DNA of 64,000 bases, from positions 1,674,001-1,738,000 of the forward strand of contig NZ_SGWI01000001.1 of NCBI RefSeq assembly GCF_004519405.1, read 5' to 3'. The notes under the pieces are model-generated. The model was not told where the DNA came from, searched no databases, and saw nothing but the letters and a program-made list of their open reading frames with translations. The first letter of the stretch is position 1. Every line of letters begins with the position of its first letter. Positions 28,478 through 37,022 of this stretch are shown here, piece after piece. This DNA is from Pseudomonas sp. BCA17 (lineage in GTDB: Bacteria > Pseudomonadota > Gammaproteobacteria > Pseudomonadales > Pseudomonadaceae). Position numbers and translations under genes: made by a program.

Positions 28478-29626
28478 TCAAAGCCCCATCTGCTTGCTGA
28501 TGATTTCATTCATCACTTCGCGCGTCCCCCCACCGATGGAAAGGATGCGGTTGTCGCGGTACAGCCGCTCCACCAGGCTGCCACGCATATAGCCCTGGCC
28601 ACCGAGGATCTGCACGGCGTCATAAGTGACGCGGTCAGCCGTGTCGGTGGCGAGGTTCTTGGCCATGGAAATCTCCTTGATCACGCTCTTGCCGGCGGCC
28701 ATCTTTGCCGCCTGGCGATAGGTGAACTCCCGGGACACTTCCACTGCAGTGGCCATTTCCGCCAACCGGTGCTTGAGCACCTGAAACTTGCCGATGGGCT
28801 TGCCGAATGCTTCGCGCTGGGTGGCCCATTTGAGGCTTTCCTCGAGCGCCAGTTGCGCGGTCATGTTGGCCATCAGCGCCAGGGCCAGGCGCTCGCTCTG
28901 GAAGTTGCCCATGATGCAGGCGAACCCCATATTTTCGGCGCCGATCAGGTTGCCCACGGGCACCCGGCAATCGTCGAAGAACAACTCAGCCGTATCCGAC
29001 GCCCACCAGCCCATTTTCTTCAGGGGCTGACCGACCGTGAAACCCGGGGTGCCTTTTTCGATGAGCAACAGGCTGATGCCGCCAAAGCCCGGCCCGCCGG
29101 TGCGTACGGCCACCGTGTAGAAGTCGGCGCAGATGCCACTGGTGATGAAGGTTTTGCTACCACTGACGCGGTAATGTTCGCCCTCACGGACCGCACGGGT
29201 TTGCAGATTGGCCACATCAGAGCCGCCGCTCGGCTCGGTCACGGCCAAGGCGATGATCTTTTCACCGGCCAACACCGGCGGTACCACACGGTCGCGCACC
29301 TCGGACCTTGCCCATTTGACGACGGGTGGCAAGCCGATATCCAGCGAACCCAAGCCCGCCACCACACCGCCAGACCCGCAGCGCATCAGTTCCTCACTGG
29401 CAGCCACCTTGGCGAACAGGTCGCCCTCATGGCTACCACCAAGCGCTTCGGGATAACCGATGCCCAGAATCCCTGCGGCGCCTGCCTTGAGGTACAGCTC
29501 ACGGGGAAAGCTCTCGGTCTCTTCCCATTGATCGACGCCCGGCAATAGCTCGCGCTCGACAAAACGGCGCACGCTATCGCGGACCAATTGGTGGCTGGGA
29601 TCGAAGTAGTCCTGATAGGCAGACAT
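28478..29626 (-). CDS. Acyl-CoA dehydrogenase
   Basis: The 382-residue flavoenzyme has the family motifs ALAVTEPSGGSDVANLQT (FAD site, about residues 128-145) and QILGGQGYMRGSLVERLYRDNRI near the C-terminus. The catalytic glutamate is expected near the C-terminal YRDNRILSIGGGTREVMNE. The ATG at 29626 has GGAG seven bases upstream; a TTG at 29632 is less likely. The substrate is unknown; it may be a medium or branched chain acyl-CoA. A palindrome 33 bases upstream looks like a TetR-type operator. Confidence 0.93.
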   Translation of the reverse strand: MSAYQDYFDPSHQLVRDSVRRFVERELLPGVDQWEETESFPRELYLKAGAAGILGIGYPEALGGSHEGDLFAKVAASEELMRCGSGGVVAGLGSLDIGLPPVVKWARSEVRDRVVPPVLAGEKIIALAVTEPSGGSDVANLQTRAVREGEHYRVSGSKTFITSGICADFYTVAVRTGGPGFGGISLLLIEKGTPGFTVGQPLKKMGWWASDTAELFFDDCRVPVGNLIGAENMGFACIMGNFQSERLALALMANMTAQLALEESLKWATQREAFGKPIGKFQVLKHRLAEMATAVEVSREFTYRQAAKMAAGKSVIKEISMAKNLATDTADRVTYDAVQILGGQGYMRGSLVERLYRDNRILSIGGGTREVMNEIISKQMGL

Positions 29627-29658
29627 CGGCAAACTCCACGGTGAGGTGGAGCGAACTT

Positions 29659-29676
29659 ACCAAGCGCTTGCTTGGT
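29659..29676. promoter_or_regulatory. Palindromic operator upstream of acyl-CoA dehydrogenase
   Basis: ACCAAGC-GCTT-GCTTGGT is a perfect inverted repeat, 33 bases before the start codon of the leftward dehydrogenase gene. Length, symmetry and the AAGCGCTT core resemble sites of TetR-family repressors of fatty-acid and branched-chain acyl-CoA genes. No TetR gene is in the window. Confidence 0.6.
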
Positions 29677-29730
29677 TATCAACCCAAATGCAAACGCTGC
29701 CAACCCTACACAACCAAAGCGCTGTGATTT

Positions 29731-30333
29731 TTAGAGCGCGATCGGCTTACGTCCGGCGAATGAGTGGGCCAGGGTGCCGCCATCCACCAACTCCAACTCG
29801 CCCCCCAACGGCACGCCATGGGCAATACGCGAAGTGATCAGGCCTTTATTGGTCAACAGCTGGGCGATGTAGTGCGCCGTGGCTTCACCTTCCACCGTAG
29901 GGTTGGTGGCCAGGATCACTTCAGTAAAAGTGCCCTGCTCTTCAATCCGTGCCACCAGTTGCGGAATACCGATGGCTTCCGGCCCCAGGCCGTCCAGCGG
30001 CGACAAGTGTCCCTTGAGCACGAAGTAGCGCCCGCGATAACCGGTCTGCTCCACCGCGTACACATCCATCGGCCCTTCCACCACGCACAGCAGTGTGTCG
30101 TCACGACGTGGGTCGGCGCATTGCGGGCAGAGTTCTTCCTCGGTGAGGGTGCGGCACTGGCGACAGTGACCCACTCCGGTCATGGCCTGGCTCAGGGCCT
30201 GGGCCAACCGGGTGCCGCCGCTGCGATCACGCTCCAGCAATTGCAGCGCCATGCGTTGGGCGGTTTTCTGACCGACGCCCGGCAAAGTACGCAGGGCGTC
30301 GATCAGTTGACGAATCAGGGGGCTGAAGCTCAT
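29731..30333 (-). CDS. recR: Recombination mediator protein RecR
   Basis: The 200-residue protein works with RecO and RecF to load RecA on gapped DNA. It has an N-terminal helix-hairpin-helix ([24 protein letters not shown]), a zinc finger [16 protein letters not shown] near residues 57-72 and a Toprim domain ([17 protein letters not shown]). The ATG at 30333 gives the usual length; a TTG at 30351 is rejected. In this genome an oxidoreductase gene separates it from ybaB-dnaX. Confidence 0.96.
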   Translation of the reverse strand: MSFSPLIRQLIDALRTLPGVGQKTAQRMALQLLERDRSGGTRLAQALSQAMTGVGHCRQCRTLTEEELCPQCADPRRDDTLLCVVEGPMDVYAVEQTGYRGRYFVLKGHLSPLDGLGPEAIGIPQLVARIEEQGTFTEVILATNPTVEGEATAHYIAQLLTNKGLITSRIAHGVPLGGELELVDGGTLAHSFAGRKPIAL

Positions 30334-30399
30334 GGGCAATGGGTCCGACAAAACAACGAGACGCGGTTTATACCCGCGCCCCGGATTAGCGTCAAATGG

Positions 30400-31434
30400 T
30401 CAATCCTGCGCGACGCGCACCACCAACTTGCCGAAGTTGCGCCCTTCCAGCAAACCGATAAAGGCTTCGGGTGCTTGCTCCAGGCCGTCAACCACATCCT
30501 CACGGAACTTGATCTTGCCGTCGCGCACCCACGGCGCCATTGCACTGAGGAACTCGGGCTGGCGGTCGCCATAGTCGTCGAACACGATAAAGCCCTGGAT
30601 ACGCACGCGCTTGGTGAGCAAAGTGCGTTGCAGTGCCGGCAGACGATCCGGTCCAATCGGCGCTTCATGTGCGTTATAGCCGGCGATCAGGCCGCACAGG
30701 GGAATACGTGCCTTTGGGTTGAGCAGCGGCAGCACGGCATCGAAGACTTTGCCCCCGACGTTTTCAAAGTAAATGTCCACGCCCTTGAAGCACGCCTGGG
30801 AAAGCTCATCGGCAAAATGCTCGCTCTTGTGGTCGACACAGGCATCAAAGCCCAGTTCGTCCACCACGTAGCGGCACTTGTCGGCGCCCCCTGCAATACC
30901 GACCACACGCAAGCCCTTGAGCTTGGCCACCTGTCCCACCACCGAACCTACCGCGCCGGACGCCGCCGCCACAACCAGGGTCTCCCCGGGCTTGGGCTGG
31001 CCGATATCCATCAATCCCATGTAGGCGGTCATGCCCGGCATCCCCAGTACGCCCAGCGCCATCGAGGGGCTCGCCAAGCCCTTGGGCACAGGCATCAGGT
31101 TGCGACCGTCGGAAATACTGTGGCTCTGCCAGCCGGTTGAGCCGACTACCAGGTCGCCTACTTCGAATTTGGGATTACGGGATTGCTCAATACGGCTGAC
31201 GGCACCACCGGTCATCACCTCGTCGATTTCCACCGGTGCTGCGTAGGACGGGGCATCGCTCATGCGCCCGCGCATGTAGGGGTCGAGGGACAGGTACAAC
31301 GTCTTCAGCAATACCTGGCCGTCCGCCAATTCCGGCAGGTTCACGCGTTCCAGGCGGAAGTTTTCCGGGGTCGGCGCGCCCTGGGGGCGCGAGACCAGAA
31401 CAATGCGCTGGTTCAGGACCGGTTCTTGAGGCAT
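30400..31434 (-). CDS. MDR-family NADP-dependent oxidoreductase (CurA-like)
   Basis: The 344-residue zinc-independent medium-chain reductase has a Rossmann motif VVAAASGAVGSVVGQVAKLKG at about residues 155-175 and the family's N-terminal GAPTPENFRLERVNLPEL. Related enzymes (curcumin/dihydrocurcumin reductase, leukotriene B4 dehydrogenase type) reduce the C=C bond of enones with NADPH. The physiological substrate is unknown. It lies between a terminator after ybaB and recR. Confidence 0.9.
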   Translation of the reverse strand: MPQEPVLNQRIVLVSRPQGAPTPENFRLERVNLPELADGQVLLKTLYLSLDPYMRGRMSDAPSYAAPVEIDEVMTGGAVSRIEQSRNPKFEVGDLVVGSTGWQSHSISDGRNLMPVPKGLASPSMALGVLGMPGMTAYMGLMDIGQPKPGETLVVAAASGAVGSVVGQVAKLKGLRVVGIAGGADKCRYVVDELGFDACVDHKSEHFADELSQACFKGVDIYFENVGGKVFDAVLPLLNPKARIPLCGLIAGYNAHEAPIGPDRLPALQRTLLTKRVRIQGFIVFDDYGDRQPEFLSAMAPWVRDGKIKFREDVVDGLEQAPEAFIGLLEGRNFGKLVVRVAQD

Positions 31435-31511
31435 GGGGAGGTCTCCTTTATCGAATATGTCGGTATAGGGTGCAGACCTTGCGCACCCTGCCAGGGTTCG
31501 ATTGGATCAGC

Positions 31512-31545
31512 ACAAACAAAAATGCCAGGCACGAAGCCTGGCATT
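31512..31545 (-). terminator. Rho-independent terminator after ybaB
   Basis: On the minus strand, AATGCCAGGC-TTCGT-GCCTGGCATT is followed by TTTTGTTTG. The ten-base stem is perfect. It closes the dnaX-ybaB transcript 23 bases after the ybaB stop, so recR and the oxidoreductase downstream need their own promoter. Confidence 0.88.
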
Positions 31546-31568
31546 GGAGTCCAGCTAAAGCGGCTCGA

Positions 31569-31907
31569 TCAGAACGGCAGCTTCATGCCCGGCGGCAGTT
31601 GCATGCCAGCGGTCACGCCGGACATTTTGTCCTGGCTGTTGGCTTCGATCTTGCGCACCGCGTCATTGACGGCGGCGGCGAACAACGCTTCCAGCATTTC
31701 CAGATCGTCTTCGCCAACACCTGGCAATACGCTTGGGTCGATGCTCACGCGCTTGATGTCGTGACGACCGGTCATCACCACACTGACCATATCGCCACCG
31801 GCTTTACCGGTGACTTCGGCGTTGGCCAGCTCTTCCTGCATCTTGGCCATCTTTTCCTGCATCTGCTGCGCCTGCTTCATCAGGCCGGCCATGCCACCTT
31901 TCATCAT
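31569..31907 (-). CDS. ybaB: YbaB/EbfC-family nucleoid-associated protein
   Basis: The 112-residue DNA-binding protein starts [20 protein letters not shown]. It has the conserved helix [19 protein letters not shown] and the DNA-facing [14 protein letters not shown]. It binds as a dimer and often lies between dnaX and recR. AGGTGA precedes the ATG pair. It is 43 bases downstream of dnaX and on the same strand. Confidence 0.95.
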   Translation of the reverse strand: MMKGGMAGLMKQAQQMQEKMAKMQEELANAEVTGKAGGDMVSVVMTGRHDIKRVSIDPSVLPGVGEDDLEMLEALFAAAVNDAVRKIEANSQDKMSGVTAGMQLPPGMKLPF

Positions 31908-31950
31908 GGGAATCACCTCAAAGTACGTGGATCAATTTAGTAGCCCGGTA

Positions 31951-34002
31951 TCAGGATGCCTGGGGTACCGGGGCTTCGACAGGTTCAATTGTATCTTGGC
32001 GAACGACTGCGCCGAACTGTTGCATCATTTGCTGGATGAGCGGATCACCGTGGATCGAGTCTTCCGCTTCGCGCTGACGGTTGATACGCCGACGCGTGGC
32101 GGCCTGCGCCGGGGTTTCCTGCTCAGGCTTGATCAACTCGATGGTGATGGTCAGCGTACGCTCATGGTACTGATTCAGGGCATCGTTGAGACGACGCTGC
32201 TGCGTGGCGTTAAACAGCGCGCTGTGGGCCGGGTCCAGGTGCAGCAGCCAGTGATCGCCTTCGATGGAGATCAGCGTGCAGTTGGCGGCGATGCTGCCGG
32301 TCATGCCGGAAATCGGCAATTTCGGGAACAACTCCAGCCATTGCAAGGCCAGGCCGGTAGCCGGTGCCGCAGCGGGCTCGGCTTCGGGCTCCGGAGCCGG
32401 CTCGGCCGTGTGTTCGCTGGCCAGGTCGTCCAGGTAACTGTAGGCCGAATCCATGTCCGGCTCGATGTAGTCTTCGTCCAGCGGCGGTTCGTCGTCGAGG
32501 TCAATGCCTGGGGTGGCGGCATCCACCTGGGCGACGGTCGGTTCGGGAACCGGCGCGCTGACCCACTCAGGGGCATCCGGCACTACGCTGTCCGGGGTCG
32601 GCGTTGGCATCGGCGTCAGCTCAGGCTGCTCGCCACTGGTTTCCAGCACGGGCTCCACGGCTGGCTGTAACTCGGCCTCCACCGGGTCGTTCCAAGGCAG
32701 GTCGACGACCGGCTCAGGCTCGGCAACCGGCTGCGGCTCGGCCACGGGAGCGGCCACAGGTTCAGGTTCAGGTTCAGGTTCAGGAGCAACCGGCGCTGGC
32801 GCTGGCGCAGCAACCACTGGCGCGACAACCGCCGCACCAGCCACTGGTTTGGCGGAATCAACTGTGGCCTGGCTGATCCCCACTGGCTTTAGCGGCTGTC
32901 TCGGTGCGTCTGCCGTGTCCGCCGGCCGGAAGGCCAGCATCCGCAGCAGGACCATTTCAAAGCCGCCGCGCGGGTCCGGTGCCAAAGGCAGGTCCCGGCG
33001 ACCGATCAGGCCCATCTGGTAGTAGAACTGCACGTCTTCAGCCGGCAACGCCTGGGCCAGGGCCAACACGCGGTCGCGATCGCCATGACCGTTGTCGACA
33101 CCTTCAGGCAGCGCCTGGGCAATGGCGACACGGTGCAGCACATTGAGGATTTCCGAGAGCACGCCGTTCCAGTCCGGGCCTTGCTCCGACAGGTGGCGCA
33201 CGGCTTCGAGCAACGCCTTGGCGTCGCCTTCGATCAGCGCGTGCAGCACATCGAATACCTGGCCGTGGTCGAGGGTGCCAAGCATGGCGCGCACATCGGC
33301 GGCCATGACCTTGCCTTCACCGAAGGCGATGGCCTGGTCGGTGAGACTCATGGCATCGCGCATCGAACCATCGGCAGCGCGACCGAGCAGCCACAACGCG
33401 TCGTCTTCGAACGGCACGTTCTCGACGCCCAACACGTGGGTCAAATGCTCGACCACGCGCTCTGGGGTCATGTTTTTCAGGGAGAATTGCAGGCACCGCG
33501 ACAAAATCGTCGCAGGAAGTTTCTGCGGATCGGTCGTGGCCAGAATGAATTTGACGTAGGGTGGAGGCTCTTCCAGGGTCTTCAGCAAGGCGTTGAAGGA
33601 GTGGCTGGAAAGCATGTGCACTTCGTCGATCAGGTAGACCTTGAAGCGACCACGACTGGGTGCGTACTGCACGTTGTCGAGCAGTTCGCGGGTGTCTTCG
33701 ACCTTGGTGCGGCTCGCGGCGTCGATCTCGATCAGGTCGACGAAACGCCCTTCGTCGATTTCCCGGCACACCGAGCAGGTGCCGCAGGGTGTCGAGGTGA
33801 TGCCGGTTTCACAGTTCAGGCATTTGGCGATGATGCGCGCAATGGTGGTCTTGCCCACCCCCCGAGTCCCGGTGAACAGGTAGGCGTGGTGCAGCCGCTG
33901 GCTGTCCAAGGCATTGATCAGAGCCTTGAGCACATGGGTCTGGCCGACCATTTCGCGGAACGAGCGCGGGCGCCATTTACGTGCAAGAACCTGATAACTC
34001 AT
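31951..34002 (-). CDS. dnaX: DNA polymerase III subunits gamma and tau
   Basis: The 683-residue clamp-loader ATPase starts MSYQVLARKWRPRSF. It has Walker A GTRGVGKTTIAR near residue 45, a zinc finger CLNCETGITSTPCGTCSVC near 64-82, Walker B LIDEVHML and sensor TTDPQKLP. Domain III ends near 370; a Pro/Glu/Ala-rich linker with (EP)n repeats near 400-420 leads to the tau C-terminal domain that contacts the alpha subunit and DnaB. I did not find an E. coli-type A-AAA-AAG slip site, so a gamma form by frameshifting is not supported. The in-frame extension to 34179 is rejected. Confidence 0.96.
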   Translation of the reverse strand: MSYQVLARKWRPRSFREMVGQTHVLKALINALDSQRLHHAYLFTGTRGVGKTTIARIIAKCLNCETGITSTPCGTCSVCREIDEGRFVDLIEIDAASRTKVEDTRELLDNVQYAPSRGRFKVYLIDEVHMLSSHSFNALLKTLEEPPPYVKFILATTDPQKLPATILSRCLQFSLKNMTPERVVEHLTHVLGVENVPFEDDALWLLGRAADGSMRDAMSLTDQAIAFGEGKVMAADVRAMLGTLDHGQVFDVLHALIEGDAKALLEAVRHLSEQGPDWNGVLSEILNVLHRVAIAQALPEGVDNGHGDRDRVLALAQALPAEDVQFYYQMGLIGRRDLPLAPDPRGGFEMVLLRMLAFRPADTADAPRQPLKPVGISQATVDSAKPVAGAAVVAPVVAAPAPAPVAPEPEPEPEPVAAPVAEPQPVAEPEPVVDLPWNDPVEAELQPAVEPVLETSGEQPELTPMPTPTPDSVVPDAPEWVSAPVPEPTVAQVDAATPGIDLDDEPPLDEDYIEPDMDSAYSYLDDLASEHTAEPAPEPEAEPAAAPATGLALQWLELFPKLPISGMTGSIAANCTLISIEGDHWLLHLDPAHSALFNATQQRRLNDALNQYHERTLTITIELIKPEQETPAQAATRRRINRQREAEDSIHGDPLIQQMMQQFGAVVRQDTIEPVEAPVPQAS

Positions 34003-34198
34003 CGAAAACCGTCGCAACTGGAGAGCAGAGGCCGGTAATGCTAGCGGAGCAAGGGGGAAATTGCATCCGGCACGCTCGTCTAATCTGCTTTCGCGGAACT
34101 GGCAGGCTCTGCGCTGCACCCGACACGCTCCTGACAAGAACTGACAGCACGGCCTTATAGACTCGATTTCACTCACCACCTGTGCTCAAGGAGCCTGC

Positions 34199-34570
34199 AT
34201 GAATACCGTCGCTCACTACTTCCTGCTGTACGTCGACAGCCCAGCCGCCAGCGCCAGATTTTACAGCCGCCTGCTGGACAAGCCCCCTGTGGAACTGGGC
34301 CCCACGTTCGCCCTGTTCATCCTCGACAACGGCGTGAAGCTGGGCCTGTGGTCGCGGCACACCGTAGAGCCGGCGGCCCAGGCCACGGTGGGAGGTGCCG
34401 AATTGGGCTTCTCGCTGCCCGACAAAGCGGCTGTCGATGCCCTGCACCAGCATTGGGTGGAACGGGGGGCGATGATCATCCAGTCACCGACCGCCATGGA
34501 TTTCGGCTACACCTTTGTCGCCCAGGACCTCGACGGCCACCGGCTGCGAGCGCTCTGCCTGAGCGACTGA
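34199..34570 (+). CDS. VOC-superfamily (glyoxalase/bleomycin-resistance-like) protein
   Basis: The 123-residue protein has the paired beta-alpha-beta-beta-beta modules of the VOC fold: HYFLLYVDSPAASARFYSRLLDKPPVELGPTFALFIL, then AELGFSLPDKAAVDALHQHW and a final FVAQDLDGHRLRALC. AAGGAG stands five bases before the ATG. Members include glyoxalases and drug-binding resistance proteins; no specific function can be assigned. Its last 87 bases overlap the 3' end of the convergent exporter gene. Confidence 0.85.
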   Translation: MNTVAHYFLLYVDSPAASARFYSRLLDKPPVELGPTFALFILDNGVKLGLWSRHTVEPAAQATVGGAELGFSLPDKAAVDALHQHWVERGAMIIQSPTAMDFGYTFVAQDLDGHRLRALCLSD

Positions 34571-35443
34571 ACGCCGGCGCCCTTCCAGGGCGATGGCAGC
34601 CACGCTGGTCAACACGAGCACCCCGCCGAGCATCACCTGCAACGCAATGTGCTCGCCCAGCAGCGTCGCTGCCATCACCATCGCCACTGGTGGGATCAGG
34701 TACATCGCCACCGATGCGCGACTGACTTCGACATGCTTCAACACATACCCCCAGGCCAGGTAGGCAAGCGCACTGGGGAAAATGCCCAATACCAACACCG
34801 ACAAGTTCTCCGGCAACGGCGCCCGCATCACTGCGCCCGGCAGGCCAGGCAGGTTCACGCACAGCATCAATGTGCCGGCCCACACCATGTAGCACGCCAT
34901 GGTCAGCGGGCTGTAGCGGTGCGCGTAGTGCTTCTGGATGGCGAAATAGATACTCCACGAAACCGCCGCCAGCAGGATCAGCAAGCCCCGCGGGTCGAAC
35001 TCCCCCCTGCCCGCGTCGCCCCAGACCACGGTCAGCACACCGGCCAACCCCAGCAGCACGCAGCCCCAACGCCAGGCGCTGACACGCTCCTTCAAGCAGA
35101 GAGACGCGATCAGCACACTGAACAAGGGCGCCGACTGGGCCAGCACACTGGACGCCGCCGCCGTCACCCACTGCTGCCCATGATTGAGGCTGGTGTGATG
35201 CAGAAACACGCCAAAAAAGCCCAGCACCAGCAACCACGGCAGGTCCCGCAGGCGCGGCCGACCGATACCTGCTGCCAGCGCGACACCGGCCATGAATACC
35301 GACGCGATCAAGAAGCGCAGCAATGCCAGTTGCCCGGGACTGTAGCTGTGCAACCCCATATGTACACCAATCGGCGAGTAGGCCCAGCAGAGGATGACGC
35401 CGGCGATGACTAGCGTAAGCTTCAAGGGTGACGGGGTATTCAT
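34484..35443 (-). CDS. EamA/DMT-family permease with overlapping 3' end
   Basis: The 319-residue, ten-span membrane protein starts MNTPSPLKLTLVIAGVILCWAYSP. Two EamA repeats end near residue 285 (LGGVLVLTSVAAIALEGRRR). A polar tail of about 30 residues follows, read antisense to the VOC gene. The start is the ATG at 35443 or 35452. A LysR gene begins 102 bases upstream in the other direction and probably controls it, a usual arrangement for amino-acid exporters. Confidence 0.88.
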   Translation of the reverse strand: MNTPSPLKLTLVIAGVILCWAYSPIGVHMGLHSYSPGQLALLRFLIASVFMAGVALAAGIGRPRLRDLPWLLVLGFFGVFLHHTSLNHGQQWVTAAASSVLAQSAPLFSVLIASLCLKERVSAWRWGCVLLGLAGVLTVVWGDAGRGEFDPRGLLILLAAVSWSIYFAIQKHYAHRYSPLTMACYMVWAGTLMLCVNLPGLPGAVMRAPLPENLSVLVLGIFPSALAYLAWGYVLKHVEVSRASVAMYLIPPVAMVMAATLLGEHIALQVMLGGVLVLTSVAAIALEGRRRSVAQAERSQPVAVEVLGDKGVAEIHGGR

Positions 35444-35545
35444 TGACGGCATCCGCAAACTGAGTAGGAATGCAGTCAGTCTTGGCTTGCACGGGACGCA
35501 GGACAATTAACCGTTTCTGACTTCTGAAATCACTGGAACTGAGCA

Positions 35546-36409
35546 ATGGAACTGGCCCAACTGAAAATGGTGCGAGCCGTGGCGCAAACCGGCAGCGTGG
35601 CACAGGCCGCCCTGCAACTGCACTGCGTGCCGTCAAACATCACCACACGCATCAAGCAGTTGGAAAGCGAGTTGGGCACGCCCCTGTTCATCCGGGCCGG
35701 GCGTGGGCTGGCGATCAGTGCTGCCGGTGAAATCTTCCTGGAGTACTGCGAGCGCATCCTGGCGTTAGTGGAGGAATCCAAACGCGCAGTGGATGCCAAC
35801 GCAATTCCCCGGGGCACTTTGCGCATCGGTGCCGTGGAATCCAGCGCCAGCGGACGCCTGCCGCCCTTGCTCGCGGAATACCACCGGCGCTACCCCGATG
35901 TCAGCCTGGAACTGGTCACCGGCGCCTGGGCGCAACTGCTCGATGATCTGCAACACCATCGCCTCGATGTGGCCTTGGTGGCCAGCGGCAGCAGGCGCGC
36001 CAAGCTCGAACACAGCGTGGTCTACAGCGAACGCCTGGTGTTGATCGCCAGCGCCTCCAGCGCACCGATCAACAGCGCCAAGGACCTGGCCGGGCGCACC
36101 TTGCTGGTGTGGCCGCCCGGCTGTCCCTACCGCGCCGCACTGGAAAACTGGGTCAGACCTCACGACTTCAAGCCGAGCATCGCCAGCTATGCAAGCTGGG
36201 GCACAATCATCGGTTGCGTCAGTGCGGGAATTGGCGTGGCGTTGGCGCCCGAGGGCATCCTGGCCCGCTATGAGCAGGCCAATCAGCTGGCGTCGTACCG
36301 GTTCGAGGAACTGCAGGCGGTGGACAACCTGCTGTTCTGGCACAAGGACACCCAGCGGCATCTGGCGCGGGATGCTTTCGCCGGGTTACTGCGGGAAACC
36401 TTTGGCTGA
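35546..36409 (+). CDS. LysR-family transcriptional regulator
   Basis: The 287-residue regulator has the N-terminal winged helix (LAQLKMVRAVAQTGSVAQAALQLHCVPSNITTRIKQLESELGTPLF, about residues 3-47) and a periplasmic-binding-like effector domain. The effector domain has a Cys-containing PPGCPYRAALENW stretch, seen in LysR proteins linked to transport genes. It is divergent from the DMT exporter gene at 34484, the most likely target. The ligand is unknown. Confidence 0.93.
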   Translation: MELAQLKMVRAVAQTGSVAQAALQLHCVPSNITTRIKQLESELGTPLFIRAGRGLAISAAGEIFLEYCERILALVEESKRAVDANAIPRGTLRIGAVESSASGRLPPLLAEYHRRYPDVSLELVTGAWAQLLDDLQHHRLDVALVASGSRRAKLEHSVVYSERLVLIASASSAPINSAKDLAGRTLLVWPPGCPYRAALENWVRPHDFKPSIASYASWGTIIGCVSAGIGVALAPEGILARYEQANQLASYRFEELQAVDNLLFWHKDTQRHLARDAFAGLLRETFG

Positions 36410-36430
36410 CACCGTTCGACCTGTATCGAC

Positions 36431-37021
36431 TCAGCTCTTCGGGGCGGCCAGACGGGCGTACTGGTCCTGGCTGATCCAGCCGGTGAACGAACGATCCTCG
36501 GCATTGATGAACTCTACCTGAGCCCAGCCATCCTTGAACGCCAGCACGCCGACCACGTCATTCTTGACGATGTAAGGGCGCTTGGCGGCCTTGGCACTTG
36601 GGCTCTTTAGCAGGTAAGCCTTGTCGGCGGACACCTTGACCAGGCCGATCCATTTCGTGTTGGCGGTCTGAGACAGGTCCAGGCCGGTGGCGATTTCCGG
36701 CATCAGCACATTGAGGCAACCAGGGTGCTGGCGGCCGTCTACCACGGTCAGGGTCACACCGTCCGACGACGGTGCCACGCTGCCGGGGTAGGCATTGTCG
36801 AGCCAGGTGGTCAGCGCAGCGGGCTTGCCTTGCAGGTAGAACGAGCAGCTGCGGGTCACGCCCTCGCCCATTGCCTCGGAGTAGTAGCCTTCAACCTGAT
36901 GCTCAGGCGTCACTGCCAGCATCAGCCCTTCGTATTTGCCTGAATGCAACGCGGGCGAACCGGCAAAGGCAGGTACTGCGGCGCACAACGACAACACACC
37001 CATCGCTAGAAAACGCATCAT
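36431..37021 (-). CDS. Secreted SH3-like protein, coupled to the muramidase gene
   Basis: The 196-residue product starts MMRFLAMGVLSLCAAVPAFAGSPAL, a clear signal peptide with an AFA-G cleavage site, so it should be periplasmic. Residues about 135-190 (AYLLKSPSAKAAKRPYIVKNDVVGVLAFKDGWAQVEFINAEDRSFTGWI) look like a bacterial SH3 domain. Two cysteines (SCSF, PGCL) may pair. The ATG lies one base after the muramidase stop codon and its ribosome site GGAAGGG is inside that gene. A role as an immunity or inhibitor protein for the muramidase is inference from this coupling. Confidence 0.82.
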   Translation of the reverse strand: MMRFLAMGVLSLCAAVPAFAGSPALHSGKYEGLMLAVTPEHQVEGYYSEAMGEGVTRSCSFYLQGKPAALTTWLDNAYPGSVAPSSDGVTLTVVDGRQHPGCLNVLMPEIATGLDLSQTANTKWIGLVKVSADKAYLLKSPSAKAAKRPYIVKNDVVGVLAFKDGWAQVEFINAEDRSFTGWISQDQYARLAAPKS

Positions 37022-37022
37022 G

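Noticed and set aside
32760..32800. GGTTCA repeats in dnaX as a microsatellite or frameshift site
   Set aside because: They encode the Glu-Pro linker common in DnaX proteins; no slippery A-AAA-AAG heptamer with a following hairpin was found.
34003..34179. 59-residue N-terminal extension of DnaX
   Set aside because: The MSYQVLARKWRPRSF start at 34002 is the family's conserved beginning, and the extension has Cys/Arg-rich random composition.
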